From positions 1-36,140 of the forward strand of contig JAEXEN010000015.1 in NCBI GenBank assembly GCA_023400985.1: a stretch of 36,140 nt of DNA. Direction: 5' to 3'. Made by a program: the position numbers and the translations under genes. This document shows, piece after piece, positions 15,455 to 23,534 of this stretch. Every line of letters begins with the position of its first letter. Position 1 is the stretch's first letter. This DNA comes from Bacillota bacterium. Lineage in GTDB: Bacteria; Bacillota; Clostridia; Christensenellales; CAG-138. The notes under the pieces were generated by a model. That model saw only the letters and a list, made by a program, of their open reading frames with translations, did not search any database and was not told the DNA's origin.

Positions 15455-15895
15455 ATGAAGAAGTTCGTGTTCACGCTGCAGGCGGTGTACGATATCGCCC
15501 TTTCCAACGAAAAGCAGCAGAAGAACCTCTTAAAGCGGGTCGAGGAGCGGCTTCGTTCCCTTCGCCTGGCACTCGACAGGATGCTTGAGCGAAAGGAGGA
15601 GGCCCGCATCCAATGCGCCAAAGATGTGGACGAGGGGACGGATGCAATCCGCATGACGCAGTATGCCCGCTATTTTGAAAGCCTCGACGATATGATTTCG
15701 GCGCAGAAAAAGGCAATTGCAGCGGCCGAAGGGGAGCGTGAAAAGGTCGTCGCGGCGCTCGTGGAGATCCGCAAGGAAATCAAGTCGCTTGAAAACCTTA
15801 GGGAAAAACAGATGGAGGAGTACCGTGACGAAGTGAAGCGCGAAGAAGAACAGGCCATCGGAGACGTGGTCTCCTATCAGGTGGCATCAAAGTAA
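15455..15895 (+). CDS. fliJ: Flagellar export protein FliJ
   Basis: This is a 146-residue, almost wholly alpha-helical coiled-coil protein opening KKFVFTLQAVYDIALSNEKQQ, the usual FliJ N-terminus. It is rich in Glu, Lys and Arg with heptad-like spacing throughout. FliJ is the stalk that connects the FliI hexamer to FlhA and recycles export chaperones. Identification rests on the N-terminal pattern, length and its place directly after fliI. The ATG follows an AAAGGA element at short spacing. Confidence 0.9.
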   Translation: MKKFVFTLQAVYDIALSNEKQQKNLLKRVEERLRSLRLALDRMLERKEEARIQCAKDVDEGTDAIRMTQYARYFESLDDMISAQKKAIAAAEGEREKVVAALVEIRKEIKSLENLREKQMEEYRDEVKREEEQAIGDVVSYQVASK

Positions 15896-15928
15896 TAAGA
15901 ACGCATCATTTTATTCTGGGGGAGCAAT

Positions 15929-16999
15929 ATGGAAACACCTGAAAGACCCATGCAGACGACGCAAGAACCCGAACTGGACAACGGCTTGCCGCAGGAAGCG
16001 CAAAAAGCCCCGCAGATACAGAGTCCCAAACAGGACGCAAGCATTTTGCCAACGACCTCGCAGCCGACGTATCCACAGCAGGGCGGGACGCCGCCGCAGG
16101 GGGCGAGACTTCCGCAACAACCGTATCCCCCGCAGGGCGGAAGACCGCCACAGGGGGCAAGGCCGCCGTATCCGCCGTATCCCGCACAGGGCGGAAGGCC
16201 GCCGCAGCCGCAGCGTCCCATGCAGGGCTACCCGCCGCAGGGCGGAAGACCGCCGCAAGGCGCAAGAGGCCCCATGCAGCCGCCGTATCCCGTGCAGGGT
16301 GGAAGGCCACCGCAGGGTGGGATGCCCATGCAGCCTATCAGGCCACAGCAGGGCGGAGCACCCGCAAGGTGGGGCTATATGCCCGTACAGCCTCAAAAGC
16401 CAAGTAAGAAGATGACATTCAGCGGCGTGATGTGCGTGCTGCTTCTTGTCGTTATGATCGCGCTGGCAGGGTGCTTGTATTTCGATTTCGGCGGCGCGCG
16501 CGATCTTTTTATATCCGCGTTCGGGCTCGAAAAAGCCACCCGCGCGCAGTACGATGCCTTGGAAAAACGCGTCGAAGAGCTTGACGAACGCGAGGCGGGC
16601 ATCGACGCGAGGATCGCGGAGCTTGATGTCCGCGAGAGCGGTGTGGAAACGGCGGAGGACACCTCCGACGCGCGCGTGAAGGAGCTTGACAAGCGCGAGA
16701 AGGAGCTCGACACGCAGGAGGCCGATCTTAAATTGCGCGAACAGACTTTAGAGGCGCGCACGGACGAGGTGGAGGCTCTCGCACAGGAGGTCGAGTCGTG
16801 GAAGACGGACATCTCGGCCGCCGCGCAGATGTACGCAAAGATGGACGCGAAGGTCGCCGCGCAGACGCTCGCCGTGGACGCGAACCCCGCGCAAATCGCC
16901 CGGCTCCTCATGAAAATGGATAGCACCAAAGCCGCCGCCATTTTGGAAAACTTCACGAAGGAACTCCGCAAGGAAGTCACGGATGAAATGGCGCCATAA
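15929..16999 (+). CDS. ylxF: MotE/YlxF-family protein with proline-rich repeat N-terminus
   Basis: The 356-residue protein has four parts. The first is a Pro/Gln/Gly/Arg-rich region (about 1-155) with four or five repeats beginning GGRPPQ, spaced about 17-20 residues apart. Next come one membrane span (about 157-178) and a charged coiled coil built on ELDxRE units (about 205-290). The last is a C-terminal MotE/MgtE-N-like segment (KVAAQTLAVDANPAQIARLLMKM onward). It sits between fliJ and fliK, exactly where Bacillus has ylxF. The alphaproteobacterial relative MotE is a periplasmic chaperone for a motor protein. With that topology the proline repeats would be cytoplasmic and the coiled coil external. 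Function in Gram-positives is not established. ATG 15929 follows GGGGGAG. Confidence 0.82.
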   Translation: METPERPMQTTQEPELDNGLPQEAQKAPQIQSPKQDASILPTTSQPTYPQQGGTPPQGARLPQQPYPPQGGRPPQGARPPYPPYPAQGGRPPQPQRPMQGYPPQGGRPPQGARGPMQPPYPVQGGRPPQGGMPMQPIRPQQGGAPARWGYMPVQPQKPSKKMTFSGVMCVLLLVVMIALAGCLYFDFGGARDLFISAFGLEKATRAQYDALEKRVEELDEREAGIDARIAELDVRESGVETAEDTSDARVKELDKREKELDTQEADLKLREQTLEARTDEVEALAQEVESWKTDISAAAQMYAKMDAKVAAQTLAVDANPAQIARLLMKMDSTKAAAILENFTKELRKEVTDEMAP

Positions 17000-17400
17000 C
17001 GCGCTTTCGCATGCAGTGCTTTCGAGCCATGCGCGCGAGGGTCGCTGCGGCGGGTCTTGCACGGTTTGCCTGAAATGCTGCGCATTTCAGGCAAACCACG
17101 AGACGGATGAAAACCTCTGGTTTTCATCCGTCTCGGCGCACGCAAGGCCGCAGGCCTTGGCCCGTAGGGCTCCGGCTCCGCCGGACGCGCATGTCGCCGA
17201 AGCCGGAACAAATTAAGGGGCTGTGGCCCCTTAATAATCCCTAGAGCGTCGGGGGCTTACAGCCCCCGAACCCCTGCGCCGCCCGGGGGCGGCCCGCATA
17301 AATGCAACGTAATGCCGTATGTAGGGCGGGATGATTTTCATCCCGCCGCGTTTTACCGCTATGGTAACGTCAACCCGTTGTAAGGGCGGCCTCCGTGACG
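17000..17400. repeat. Modular hairpin array, copy 1 (between ylxF/motE and fliK)
   Basis: A string of separate stem-loops starts right after the ylxF/motE stop. GGTTTGCCTGAAATGC pairs at 63-78/82-97 of the 17000s (16 bp, 3-nt loop). CGAGACGGATGAAAACC pairs 17099-17115 with 17119-17135 (17 bp). CAAGGCC/GGCCTTG pairs at 17143-17159, and TCCGGC/GCCGGA near 17171-17185. TTAAGGGGC/GCCCCTTAA is at 17213-17234, TCGGGGGCT/AGCCCCCGA at 17249-17269, and GGCGGGATGA/TCATCCCGCC at 17325-17347. The same order recurs in copies 2 and 3. No coding function is supported. Confidence 0.85.
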
Positions 17401-17590
17401 GCCTGCTTGTACGCACGGCAGTTTGCGTATATCCTTTTTGCGGGGAAATTTGCATAGAAAATCACCAACTTAATTCAAATATACCGCGCAAAAATCGTGA
17501 ATTCATAATTATTTTTGCGCGGCTCCTTTATTTTTTCGCGAAAAGTTACGATACATAATATGATTGTATTTTTTTAAAGGAGGTGAATGG
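17401..17590 (+). promoter_or_regulatory. AT-rich upstream region of fliK with a 12-bp inverted repeat
   Basis: CCGCGCAAAAAT (17484-17495) and ATTTTTGCGCGG (17511-17522) form a perfect 12-bp stem with a 15-base loop. TTTTCGCGAAAA follows at about 17533-17544, then an AT-rich run (GATACATAATATGATTG) that could hold a -10 element. Composition changes sharply from the GC-rich array to this stretch. It may be a terminator ending read-through, an operator, or both, with a fresh start for fliK. No consensus -35 could be fixed. Confidence 0.4.
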
Positions 17591-18952
17591 ATGGTAAATG
17601 CAATAGCAAACGTACAATTAGAGCTGCCTGTTCCCGTGCAGATCGCGCAAACGGCATCCTCCACGCCTTCGACGGGCTTTTCAAAAGTAAAGGATGGCGT
17701 GTTTGCGGCCTTGGGACTTAAAAAAGAAGATCTGAGGGCTTCGGAGACCGGATCGGTGGACGCAGGGTTAGCGAATATGCTCTCCATGCTCGCCGCGGCG
17801 GTACAAAACACGGACAGCGCAGAAACACAACTACCGCAAATCAGCAAATGCAGCGACCCCGCCGCGGGGATTGCGAGCATTCTCGAAGGATTCGGATTGC
17901 TGAATGCCGAGGGGAATTTAACTTCGGAAGCGTTACAACTCCTGCAAGCGGCTTACGCTGCGGCAGACGGCGCTGAAGTTCAACCCGAGGCGGAGCAGGC
18001 AGGGATGCCGCCGGTACAGCCTGACATTACGGAACTTTTGAACGAATCTTCCGGGGCTGACCGCTTGAACGTTCCCGCGCAAAACGGGGTCGGGCGCACA
18101 GCGATTTTATCGCAGCTTGTGCCGCTCGTAAACGAATACCTGAAATCCTTGGAGAACGCGCACAGTCAATCCGGTACGCCGACCGCTCCTTATGAGGGCA
18201 TCGACACGGCACAGGCCGCTCTCTTTGAATCCGCTCCCGCACTTCCCAACGCGGAAACCGTTTCCGCGCAGACCGCTGCCGAGGCGTTTCAAAAGCTTGT
18301 TGCCGCGGTGGAGGATGCGCTTCAGGGAAAAGGCGTTCAGGATCCCGCCGCGCTCCCCGAGGAGGAGGAGCCCTTAAAGCCAGCGCAAAACACGGCGGAC
18401 GCCGCACTGCCGGGTACGTCAAGCCTTACAGAGGTTTTTGAGCCTCTTAAGGGTACGGTCCCCGCAGAACAAACTGCGCAGACGGATACCGCGCAGACTG
18501 TTTTGGACCTTGTGGACAGCATGAGCGTAAAGGCGCAAGGCGGTGCGACCGAGTTTGAGATAACGCTCAAACCGGAGCATCTCGGCAAGCTTTCCATCAA
18601 GCTCACGCAGGACGCAGACGGCCTTAAGGCAGAGATCAAGGCGGCGGACGCAACGGTCAAGACCCTCCTTGAAAACGAACTCAGTTCCTTGCAAACTATG
18701 CTCAAGGAAAAGGGCGTGGAGATCCATAGGATCAACGTCGCCTACGAGGCGGGCGCACTCGCGTTCGATAACCGGCAAGGACAAAAGCAGAGCGGCAGCG
18801 CTGAGGAAAGCAAGCGCCGCCTGAACGTTTTAAGCGTTTCCCGGGCTTCCGCCTACGGCGCGGTCACAGCAGAGGCCGCAACGGCCGCTCCCGCCGTGCA
18901 GGATGACGCAAGGCTTGCCCTGCAGGGAAGCTCCGTGGAATTTTCCGCATGA
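17591..18952 (+). CDS. fliK: Flagellar hook-length control protein FliK
   Basis: FliK measures hook length and switches the export gate from hook to filament substrates. It is 453 residues. The N-terminal three quarters are low-complexity, Ala/Glu/Gln/Pro-rich and poorly conserved, as is normal. The C-terminal Flg_hook domain is clear (about residues 315-405: EFEITLKPEHLGKLSIKL, then a region containing LSSLQTMLKEKGVEI). I take ATG 17591 (MVNAIANV) because AAAGGAGGTGAA ends 4 bases before it. An earlier in-frame ATG at 17564 has no ribosome binding site. A 591-base non-coding stretch separates it from ylxF/motE, unusual inside this operon. Confidence 0.92.
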   Translation: MVNAIANVQLELPVPVQIAQTASSTPSTGFSKVKDGVFAALGLKKEDLRASETGSVDAGLANMLSMLAAAVQNTDSAETQLPQISKCSDPAAGIASILEGFGLLNAEGNLTSEALQLLQAAYAAADGAEVQPEAEQAGMPPVQPDITELLNESSGADRLNVPAQNGVGRTAILSQLVPLVNEYLKSLENAHSQSGTPTAPYEGIDTAQAALFESAPALPNAETVSAQTAAEAFQKLVAAVEDALQGKGVQDPAALPEEEEPLKPAQNTADAALPGTSSLTEVFEPLKGTVPAEQTAQTDTAQTVLDLVDSMSVKAQGGATEFEITLKPEHLGKLSIKLTQDADGLKAEIKAADATVKTLLENELSSLQTMLKEKGVEIHRINVAYEAGALAFDNRQGQKQSGSAEESKRRLNVLSVSRASAYGAVTAEAATAAPAVQDDARLALQGSSVEFSA

Positions 18953-18969
18953 AAGGATGAAGTCATACC

Positions 18970-19602
18970 ATGGCAAACGTTGATGCAACTACCTCAACAA
19001 GCGGCCTCCGTACGCTTGATGATCTCGCAAGCAGCAAGCGTAACGTAACAAAGGAGCTTGGGCAGGAGCAGTTTATGGAGCTACTGGTACAGCAGATGGC
19101 CAATCAGGACCCGCTGTCGCCTACGTCCGATACGGATTATATCGCGCAACTCGCACAGTTCTCCATGCTCAACTCGATTAACTCGCTGTCCGACTCCATG
19201 GTCCAGACGCAGATGTACAGCCTCGTCGGCAAGGAAGTTTATGTGTATACCGACGCGGCCCGTACAAATCTGGCGGTCGGCGTGGTGGACAGCGTCGTGA
19301 AGCACAACGGGGTGAATTACCTGATTATCGGCGGCAATGCCTTCGAACTGAGCGATATAGCGGGCGTAAAAAACACCGAAAATTCGAACACGGCCCCCGC
19401 CAATCAGGGCGCCATCAACAGCACCGGCCTGCTTGGTAAATCGGTAACGGCGACCGTCGAGGAAGACGGCGAGTCCGTAACGGTCTCCGGCACGGTGATT
19501 AAGCTCTTTACCAAGGACGGTATGGCTTACGTGACCATCAGCAACGCTGAAACGGGCAACAGGGACGTTGCGGTTTCCAGCATCGAAGAAATCTATTCCT
19601 AA
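18970..19602 (+). CDS. flgD: Flagellar hook assembly (capping) protein FlgD
   Basis: FlgD caps the growing hook and is needed for FlgE polymerisation. The 210-residue protein has the conserved N-terminal FlgD segment (ELGQEQFMELLVQQMANQDP...YIAQLAQFSMLNSI, residues about 24-70). A beta-rich C-terminal part follows (SLVGKEVYVYTD onward). It lies 17 bases after fliK, with a GAAAGGATG element upstream, and flgE follows after 21 bases. This is the usual fliK-flgD-flgE order. Confidence 0.95.
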   Translation: MANVDATTSTSGLRTLDDLASSKRNVTKELGQEQFMELLVQQMANQDPLSPTSDTDYIAQLAQFSMLNSINSLSDSMVQTQMYSLVGKEVYVYTDAARTNLAVGVVDSVVKHNGVNYLIIGGNAFELSDIAGVKNTENSNTAPANQGAINSTGLLGKSVTATVEEDGESVTVSGTVIKLFTKDGMAYVTISNAETGNRDVAVSSIEEIYS

Positions 19603-19623
19603 AATGCAGGAGGAACTTCTCAT

Positions 19624-20526
19624 ATGATGCGCTCTCTTTATTCCGGCGTGACGGGCCTTCGCAACCACCAGACCAGGATGGACGTTATCGGCAACAATAT
19701 CTCCAACGTCAACACTGTGGGCTATAAAAGTAGCCGCGTGATATTTCAGGACCTCTTCAGCCAGACGCTGAGCTCCGCCACTGGCGGCAGCGGAACCGTC
19801 ACCGGCGGCACCAACCCCAAACAGGTAGGTTTGGGCTCCGCGCTCGCCTCCATCGATATCCTCAATACCGAAAGCGCCACGCAGTACACAGGCAATACGC
19901 TTGACCTTTCCATTACGGGCGACGGCTACTTCGCCGTTACCGCCAACGGGGTCACCACCTACACGCGCGCGGGCAACTTCTATACCGATGAAAACAATTA
20001 TCTCGTGACCGCTACGGGCGCGTTTTTGCAGGGCTTCACGCTGCAGTATGACCCCGTGCTGGACGCCGACGGCGATCCCGTAATGAATCCGGACGGCACC
20101 CCCGCCATGCAGGTGAGGGTGGACGGCGAGGGCAACCCCGTTTACAGCAACACGCTTACGAGGATCCAGATCGATCCCAACCTTAAGAGCGTCTCCATCG
20201 GAGACACGGGCATCATCACCGCGCTCAACGGCTCCGACAAGGTCATCGTCGGCCAGATCGCCCTTGCGACTTTCTCCAACAACAACGGCCTTGAAAAGGT
20301 AGGTTCCAACACCTACCGCCCGAGCGATAACTCGGGCGCCGCCACATACACCACCCCGGGCGATGGTGCCGGCAAGCTTTCCTCGGGCACGCTTGAAATG
20401 TCCAATGTGGATCTTGCGGCCGAATTTACCGACATGATCGTTACCCAAAGGGGTTTCCAGGCCAACTCGCGCATCATCACCACCACCGACACCATGCTTG
20501 AGGAGCTCGTAAACCTCAAGAGGTAA
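19624..20526 (+). CDS. flgE: Flagellar hook protein FlgE (short form)
   Basis: This is the hook subunit. It has the rod/hook/filament N-terminal motif (MMRSLYSGVTGLRNHQTRMDV, then GNNISNVNTVGYKSSR) and the C-terminal helix (SNVDLAAEFTDMIVTQRGFQ, then ANSRIITTTDTMLEELVNLKR). At 300 residues it is shorter than many FlgE proteins (about 400), so the outer domains are small. FlgF and FlgG share both ends, but position directly after flgD favours FlgE. ATG 19624 follows AGGAGGA (19608-19614). An immediate second ATG at 19627 is an alternative start. Confidence 0.9.
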   Translation: MMRSLYSGVTGLRNHQTRMDVIGNNISNVNTVGYKSSRVIFQDLFSQTLSSATGGSGTVTGGTNPKQVGLGSALASIDILNTESATQYTGNTLDLSITGDGYFAVTANGVTTYTRAGNFYTDENNYLVTATGAFLQGFTLQYDPVLDADGDPVMNPDGTPAMQVRVDGEGNPVYSNTLTRIQIDPNLKSVSIGDTGIITALNGSDKVIVGQIALATFSNNNGLEKVGSNTYRPSDNSGAATYTTPGDGAGKLSSGTLEMSNVDLAAEFTDMIVTQRGFQANSRIITTTDTMLEELVNLKR

Positions 20527-20549
20527 GTAAGGTAAGGGTATAAACGAAC

Positions 20550-20578
20550 GCGGCGGGCGTGGAAACTTCGCCCGCCGC
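20550..20578 (+). repeat. Hairpin after flgE
   Basis: GCGGCGGGCG (20550-20559), a 9-base loop and CGCCCGCCGC (20569-20578) form a perfect 10-bp stem. No good T-run follows, so partial termination or RNA processing is more likely than full termination. Confidence 0.5.
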
Positions 20579-20646
20579 AGCAGAACTTTTCGTTGCCGCT
20601 TTAGACGGCGCAGGGGTTGGCACCCCCCGCTACATGGAGGGATACT

Positions 20647-20907
20647 ATGATTAGGGTCAGTCGGCTTAATATGGAACATTTTTTCGTCAACAGCGACCTG
20701 ATCGAGTTTGTGGAGGAAACCCCCAACACCATCGTTTCGATGGCATCCGGACGCAAGATCGTGGTTTCCGAGTCCGCTGACGAGGTCAAGCGGCTCATTA
20801 TCGAGTTCAAGCGTCTCACCAACGGTGTGGACGAGTTTCCCTGCGCGAAGGAACCGGAACCGGCGCCTGCGCCGGAGGTGGAGATCGCGCCGGACCCGGC
20901 GCTTTGA
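20647..20907 (+). CDS. flbD: FlbD/SwrD-family protein
   Basis: This is a small (86-residue) protein of the FlbD family, which in Bacillus (SwrD) raises motor power and supports swarming. The family core is complete: MIRVSRLNMEHFFVNSDLIE, EETPNTIVSMASGRKIVVSES and EVKRLIIEFKR. After the core there is a Pro/Glu-rich tail (about 66-86) not typical of the family. I chose ATG 20647 because the GGAGGG at 20636-20641 and the conserved MIR(L/V)xRLN start agree. In Bacillus-type operons it stands between flgE and fliL/fliM. Here fliM follows directly. Confidence 0.92.
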   Translation: MIRVSRLNMEHFFVNSDLIEFVEETPNTIVSMASGRKIVVSESADEVKRLIIEFKRLTNGVDEFPCAKEPEPAPAPEVEIAPDPAL

Positions 20908-20963
20908 GCCACGAAAAATAACCGCAGCCGCGAAGCTGCCTATCCTAGGTGAGAGGTGCGAAA

Positions 20964-21971
20964 TTGGCTGAGATTTTATCGCAAAGCGAAATAGACGAGT
21001 TGCTTGTCGCGCTTGCCTCGGGGCAAAGCGCTCAAAGCAGCGGCGACAATAAGGCAAAGCAGCAGGACGACAAGGTGCGCGTCTATGATTTCAGGAGCGC
21101 GAACAAGTTCTCAAAAGAACAGATCCGCATGCTGAACTTCATTTACGACAGTTATGCCGGCCGCCTTGCTACGTTTTTATCGGGCACGCTCCGCACCGCA
21201 TGCGAGGTGGAGGTGGTTTCCGTGGAGGAACAAACCTTCTCGGAATTCACGAATTCCCTGCCTGTGCCCGCGTTTTTGGGCATCCTCAATATGCCGCCCT
21301 TGACGGGCAGCGCGTTGTTCGAGCTGTCCTCCGCCGTGGCATATGAGATCGTGAGCCGCCTGCTCGGCGGCACCGGCTATTTGCACGAGGAGGCCAACAA
21401 GCCCTTTACGGATATCGAGATATCCATTCTGTCGCGCATCTGCCGGCAGATGATTGCCTATATGAACGAAAGCTGGGAGCGCGTGGTCAACATCGAGGCG
21501 GATCTCGAACGCGTGGAAACGAGCGCGCAGTTCGCCCAGATCGTCAATACCAGCGAACCTATCGCCATCATCACCATGAACGTGAAGATCGGAGAGGTGT
21601 CCGATATCATCAATCTTTGTATACCGCATCTTGCGATACAGCCCATCGCCAAGCAACTGGCGATGAAGAAGTGGTACAACGAAAGCAGCACCGCTACGGA
21701 CAACGAAAGCAACATTCTTCCCTACATGAGCCCTAAAATCGCGAACACGCCCGTAAGCTTACGTGTGATTTTCAACGCGACGGAGGCTACCGTGCGCGAT
21801 GTGCTCAACCTCCAGGTGGGGGATGTGATCCGCGTCGAGCATCAGGTGCGCGAACCCGTTACGGCAATCGTTGAACATATCCCAAAATTCAAGGGTTATA
21901 TCGGCACGAAAGGCCAAAAGATGGCCCTGATGATTTCGGAGATACTAGAAGGAGGCACTAAGAATGAGTGA
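20964..21971 (+). CDS. fliM: Flagellar motor switch protein FliM
   Basis: FliM is the C-ring protein that binds phosphorylated CheY and controls rotation sense. The 335 residues start MAEILSQSEIDELLVALASG, containing the CheY-P binding LSQSEIDELL motif. The CheC-like middle domain and the C-terminal SpoA domain (about 255-335, SLRVIFNATEATVRDVLNLQVGDVI) follow. I use TTG 20964 since it gives the conserved N-terminus and lies after GAGAGGTG. A GTG at 20949 would add five atypical residues. The stop overlaps fliY by 8 bases. Confidence 0.96.
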   Translation: MAEILSQSEIDELLVALASGQSAQSSGDNKAKQQDDKVRVYDFRSANKFSKEQIRMLNFIYDSYAGRLATFLSGTLRTACEVEVVSVEEQTFSEFTNSLPVPAFLGILNMPPLTGSALFELSSAVAYEIVSRLLGGTGYLHEEANKPFTDIEISILSRICRQMIAYMNESWERVVNIEADLERVETSAQFAQIVNTSEPIAIITMNVKIGEVSDIINLCIPHLAIQPIAKQLAMKKWYNESSTATDNESNILPYMSPKIANTPVSLRVIFNATEATVRDVLNLQVGDVIRVEHQVREPVTAIVEHIPKFKGYIGTKGQKMALMISEILEGGTKNE

Positions 21972-23058
21972 CCTTTATGCAGCGGATGGCGCGACCCTTG
22001 CTCCGTCTATAGAACCGTCCGGTACCGCCGAGTATGCTCTGACCGCCGAAGAAAGCGATGCGCTCGGCGAGATCGGCAATATCTGCATGGGTACCGCCGC
22101 CACCACGCTCTCGACGCTCCTAAGTAAGGCGGTGAGCATCACCACGCCGCGTGTAAGCGTGTGCACGAGCGCGCGCGACTTCGTCGGGGACTATAAAAAG
22201 CCCTTTTTGGTCGTGGAGGTTTCCTATACGGAGGGGGTGGATGGCTATAACATCCTTTTCATCAAGGAAGACGATGTGCGCATCATCACCGACCTGCTCC
22301 TCGGCGGCGACGGGAATCTCAATACGGAAACAGCCATCGACGAGCTTCATTTTTCCGCTATCAGCGAGATCATGAACCAGATGGTGGGCTCCTCCTCCAC
22401 GTCGCTGGCCGACCTTTTGATGAAGCCCATCAACATCTCTCCGCCCGTCGTCAAGCAGATCACGTTGGAGGAAGACAGCCTTACCCAGCTCGCCTGCGGC
22501 GACGACGTGACCATCAAAATAAGCTTCGCTATGGAGATCGAAGGGGTCTTGAAGAGCCGGATCATGCAGATCATGCCCTTCAAATTCGGGAAAAAGCTTG
22601 CGCATACGCTTCTCGGGAGCGTTATGGAGGCGCCGGCGCCCACTTCTCCCGCCCACAATGAACCCGCGCGGCCCGCGCCGCTCCCGCAGAGGCAGCCGGA
22701 GTACGCGCAGGCCGACAGGAACAACGACAGAAACCGCGTAGGGGTGAAATCCATGCAATACCAATCTTTTGACGCGCCGGCCCGTTCCTCGCGCGAGAGC
22801 TATCACGCGGAAGAGGGGAGCGACAACTTCGGCCTCATCATGGATGTGCCGCTTCAGGTCACGGTGGAATTGGGCAAGTGCCACAAGAGCATCAAGGAGA
22901 TATTGAACTTCAACCTTGGCTCCGTGGTGGTACTCGACAGGCTCGCCGGCGAAATGGTGGACGTCATGGTGAACGGCAAGCTGTTCGCGCGCGGCGAGGT
23001 CGTGGTGATTGACGACAACTACGGCGTGCGCATCACGGAGATCGTTTCGGCGCCGTAA
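21964..23058 (+). CDS. fliY: Flagellar switch protein / CheY-P phosphatase FliY
   Basis: FliY combines a CheC-like CheY-P phosphatase with a FliN-type SpoA C-ring domain. Both phosphatase centres are visible: EIGNICMGTAATTLSTLL (about residues 36-53) and an E-x2-N-type site in HFSAISEIMNQMVGSS (about 124-140). A Pro-rich linker (about 220-265) leads to the SpoA domain (VPLQVTVELGKCHKSIKEIL, about 297-362). Length is 364 residues, within the Gram-positive FliY range. ATG 21964 follows GAAGGAGGC, and the start is coupled to fliM. A hairpin array begins immediately at its stop codon and apparently ends the operon, with a bidirectional terminator at 23480. Confidence 0.95.
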   Translation: MSDLYAADGATLAPSIEPSGTAEYALTAEESDALGEIGNICMGTAATTLSTLLSKAVSITTPRVSVCTSARDFVGDYKKPFLVVEVSYTEGVDGYNILFIKEDDVRIITDLLLGGDGNLNTETAIDELHFSAISEIMNQMVGSSSTSLADLLMKPINISPPVVKQITLEEDSLTQLACGDDVTIKISFAMEIEGVLKSRIMQIMPFKFGKKLAHTLLGSVMEAPAPTSPAHNEPARPAPLPQRQPEYAQADRNNDRNRVGVKSMQYQSFDAPARSSRESYHAEEGSDNFGLIMDVPLQVTVELGKCHKSIKEILNFNLGSVVVLDRLAGEMVDVMVNGKLFARGEVVVIDDNYGVRITEIVSAP

Positions 23059-23454
23059 GTGCTTACGCACTTTCGCGCGCATGGCTTGCGAGCCATGCGC
23101 GCGAGGGTCGCTGCGGCGGGCTTTCCACGGTTTTGCTGCGCCTTACGGCGCGGCCGCAAAACCGCGAAAGGAACGAAAACCTTCGGTTTTCATCCGGCTT
23201 CGGCGTACATGCCGCCGAAGCCGGAAGGAAGTCAAGGGGTGCACCCCTTGACAATCCCGGAGCTTCGGGGGCTCGGCCCCCGGACCCCCCGGAACGGCCT
23301 TGCCGTTCCGCAAAGAGTTGGGGCATACGCGATGTAACGTTGCATTGTAGGGGCGGATAGCATCCGCCCGTGATAACCGCGGTGGCGGCGAAGACCAAAA
23401 TCGAACAGGCCTTATACGATAATACGCTTGTAGGGCGGGATGATTTCATCCCGC
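23057..23454. repeat. Modular hairpin array, copy 2 (after fliY)
   Basis: The first stem, AAGTGC/GCACTT, begins inside the fliY stop codon. Then follow GCGCGCATGGCT/AGCCATGCGCGC (23075-23102, 12 bp), CGGTTTTGC/GCAAAACCG around an inner GCGCC/GGCGC (23128-23164), GAAAACC/GGTTTTC (about 23175-23191) and CCGGCTTCGGC/GCCGAAGCCGG (23194-23224). GTCAAGGGG/CCCCTTGAC is at 23231-23252, CGGGGGC/GCCCCCG at 23266-23282, GGAACGGC/GCCGTTCC at 23291-23309, GGGCGGAT/ATCCGCCC at about 23351-23369, and GCGGGATGA/TCATCCCGC at about 23435-23453. Module order matches copy 1. Confidence 0.85.
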
Positions 23455-23479
23455 TTTGTGTTACTAACGCATAAGTCGG

Positions 23480-23509
23480 AAAAGGCGCCGAGGAATCCGA
23501 CGCCTTTTT
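23480..23509. terminator. Bidirectional terminator between fliY and the HD-GYP gene
   Basis: AAAAGGCG (23480-23487) pairs with CGCCTTTT (23501-23508), with further pairing inside and T-runs on both strands. It can stop read-through from the plus-strand flagellar operon and end the minus-strand HD-GYP transcript. Confidence 0.8.
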
Positions 23510-23534
23510 GCGCTAATATTGTTGCAGCATGACC

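Noticed and set aside
16393..17211. 272-codon minus-strand frame covering the 3' half of ylxF/motE and array copy 1
   Set aside because: It overlaps a convincing plus-strand gene and takes its N-terminus from the repeat.
19081..21057. 658-codon open frame on the minus strand opposite flgD-flgE-flbD
   Set aside because: It is antisense to three well-conserved flagellar genes. Its product is rich in His, Arg and Gly without domains, which is typical of the shadow of GC-rich codons.
23063..23449. Small minus-strand frames in the hairpin arrays that share peptides such as LSRGAPLD and LPASAACT (also at 33216-33482)
   Set aside because: The similarity follows from shared palindromic DNA modules. 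Stem changes are compensatory rather than codon-like, and starts lack ribosome binding sites.
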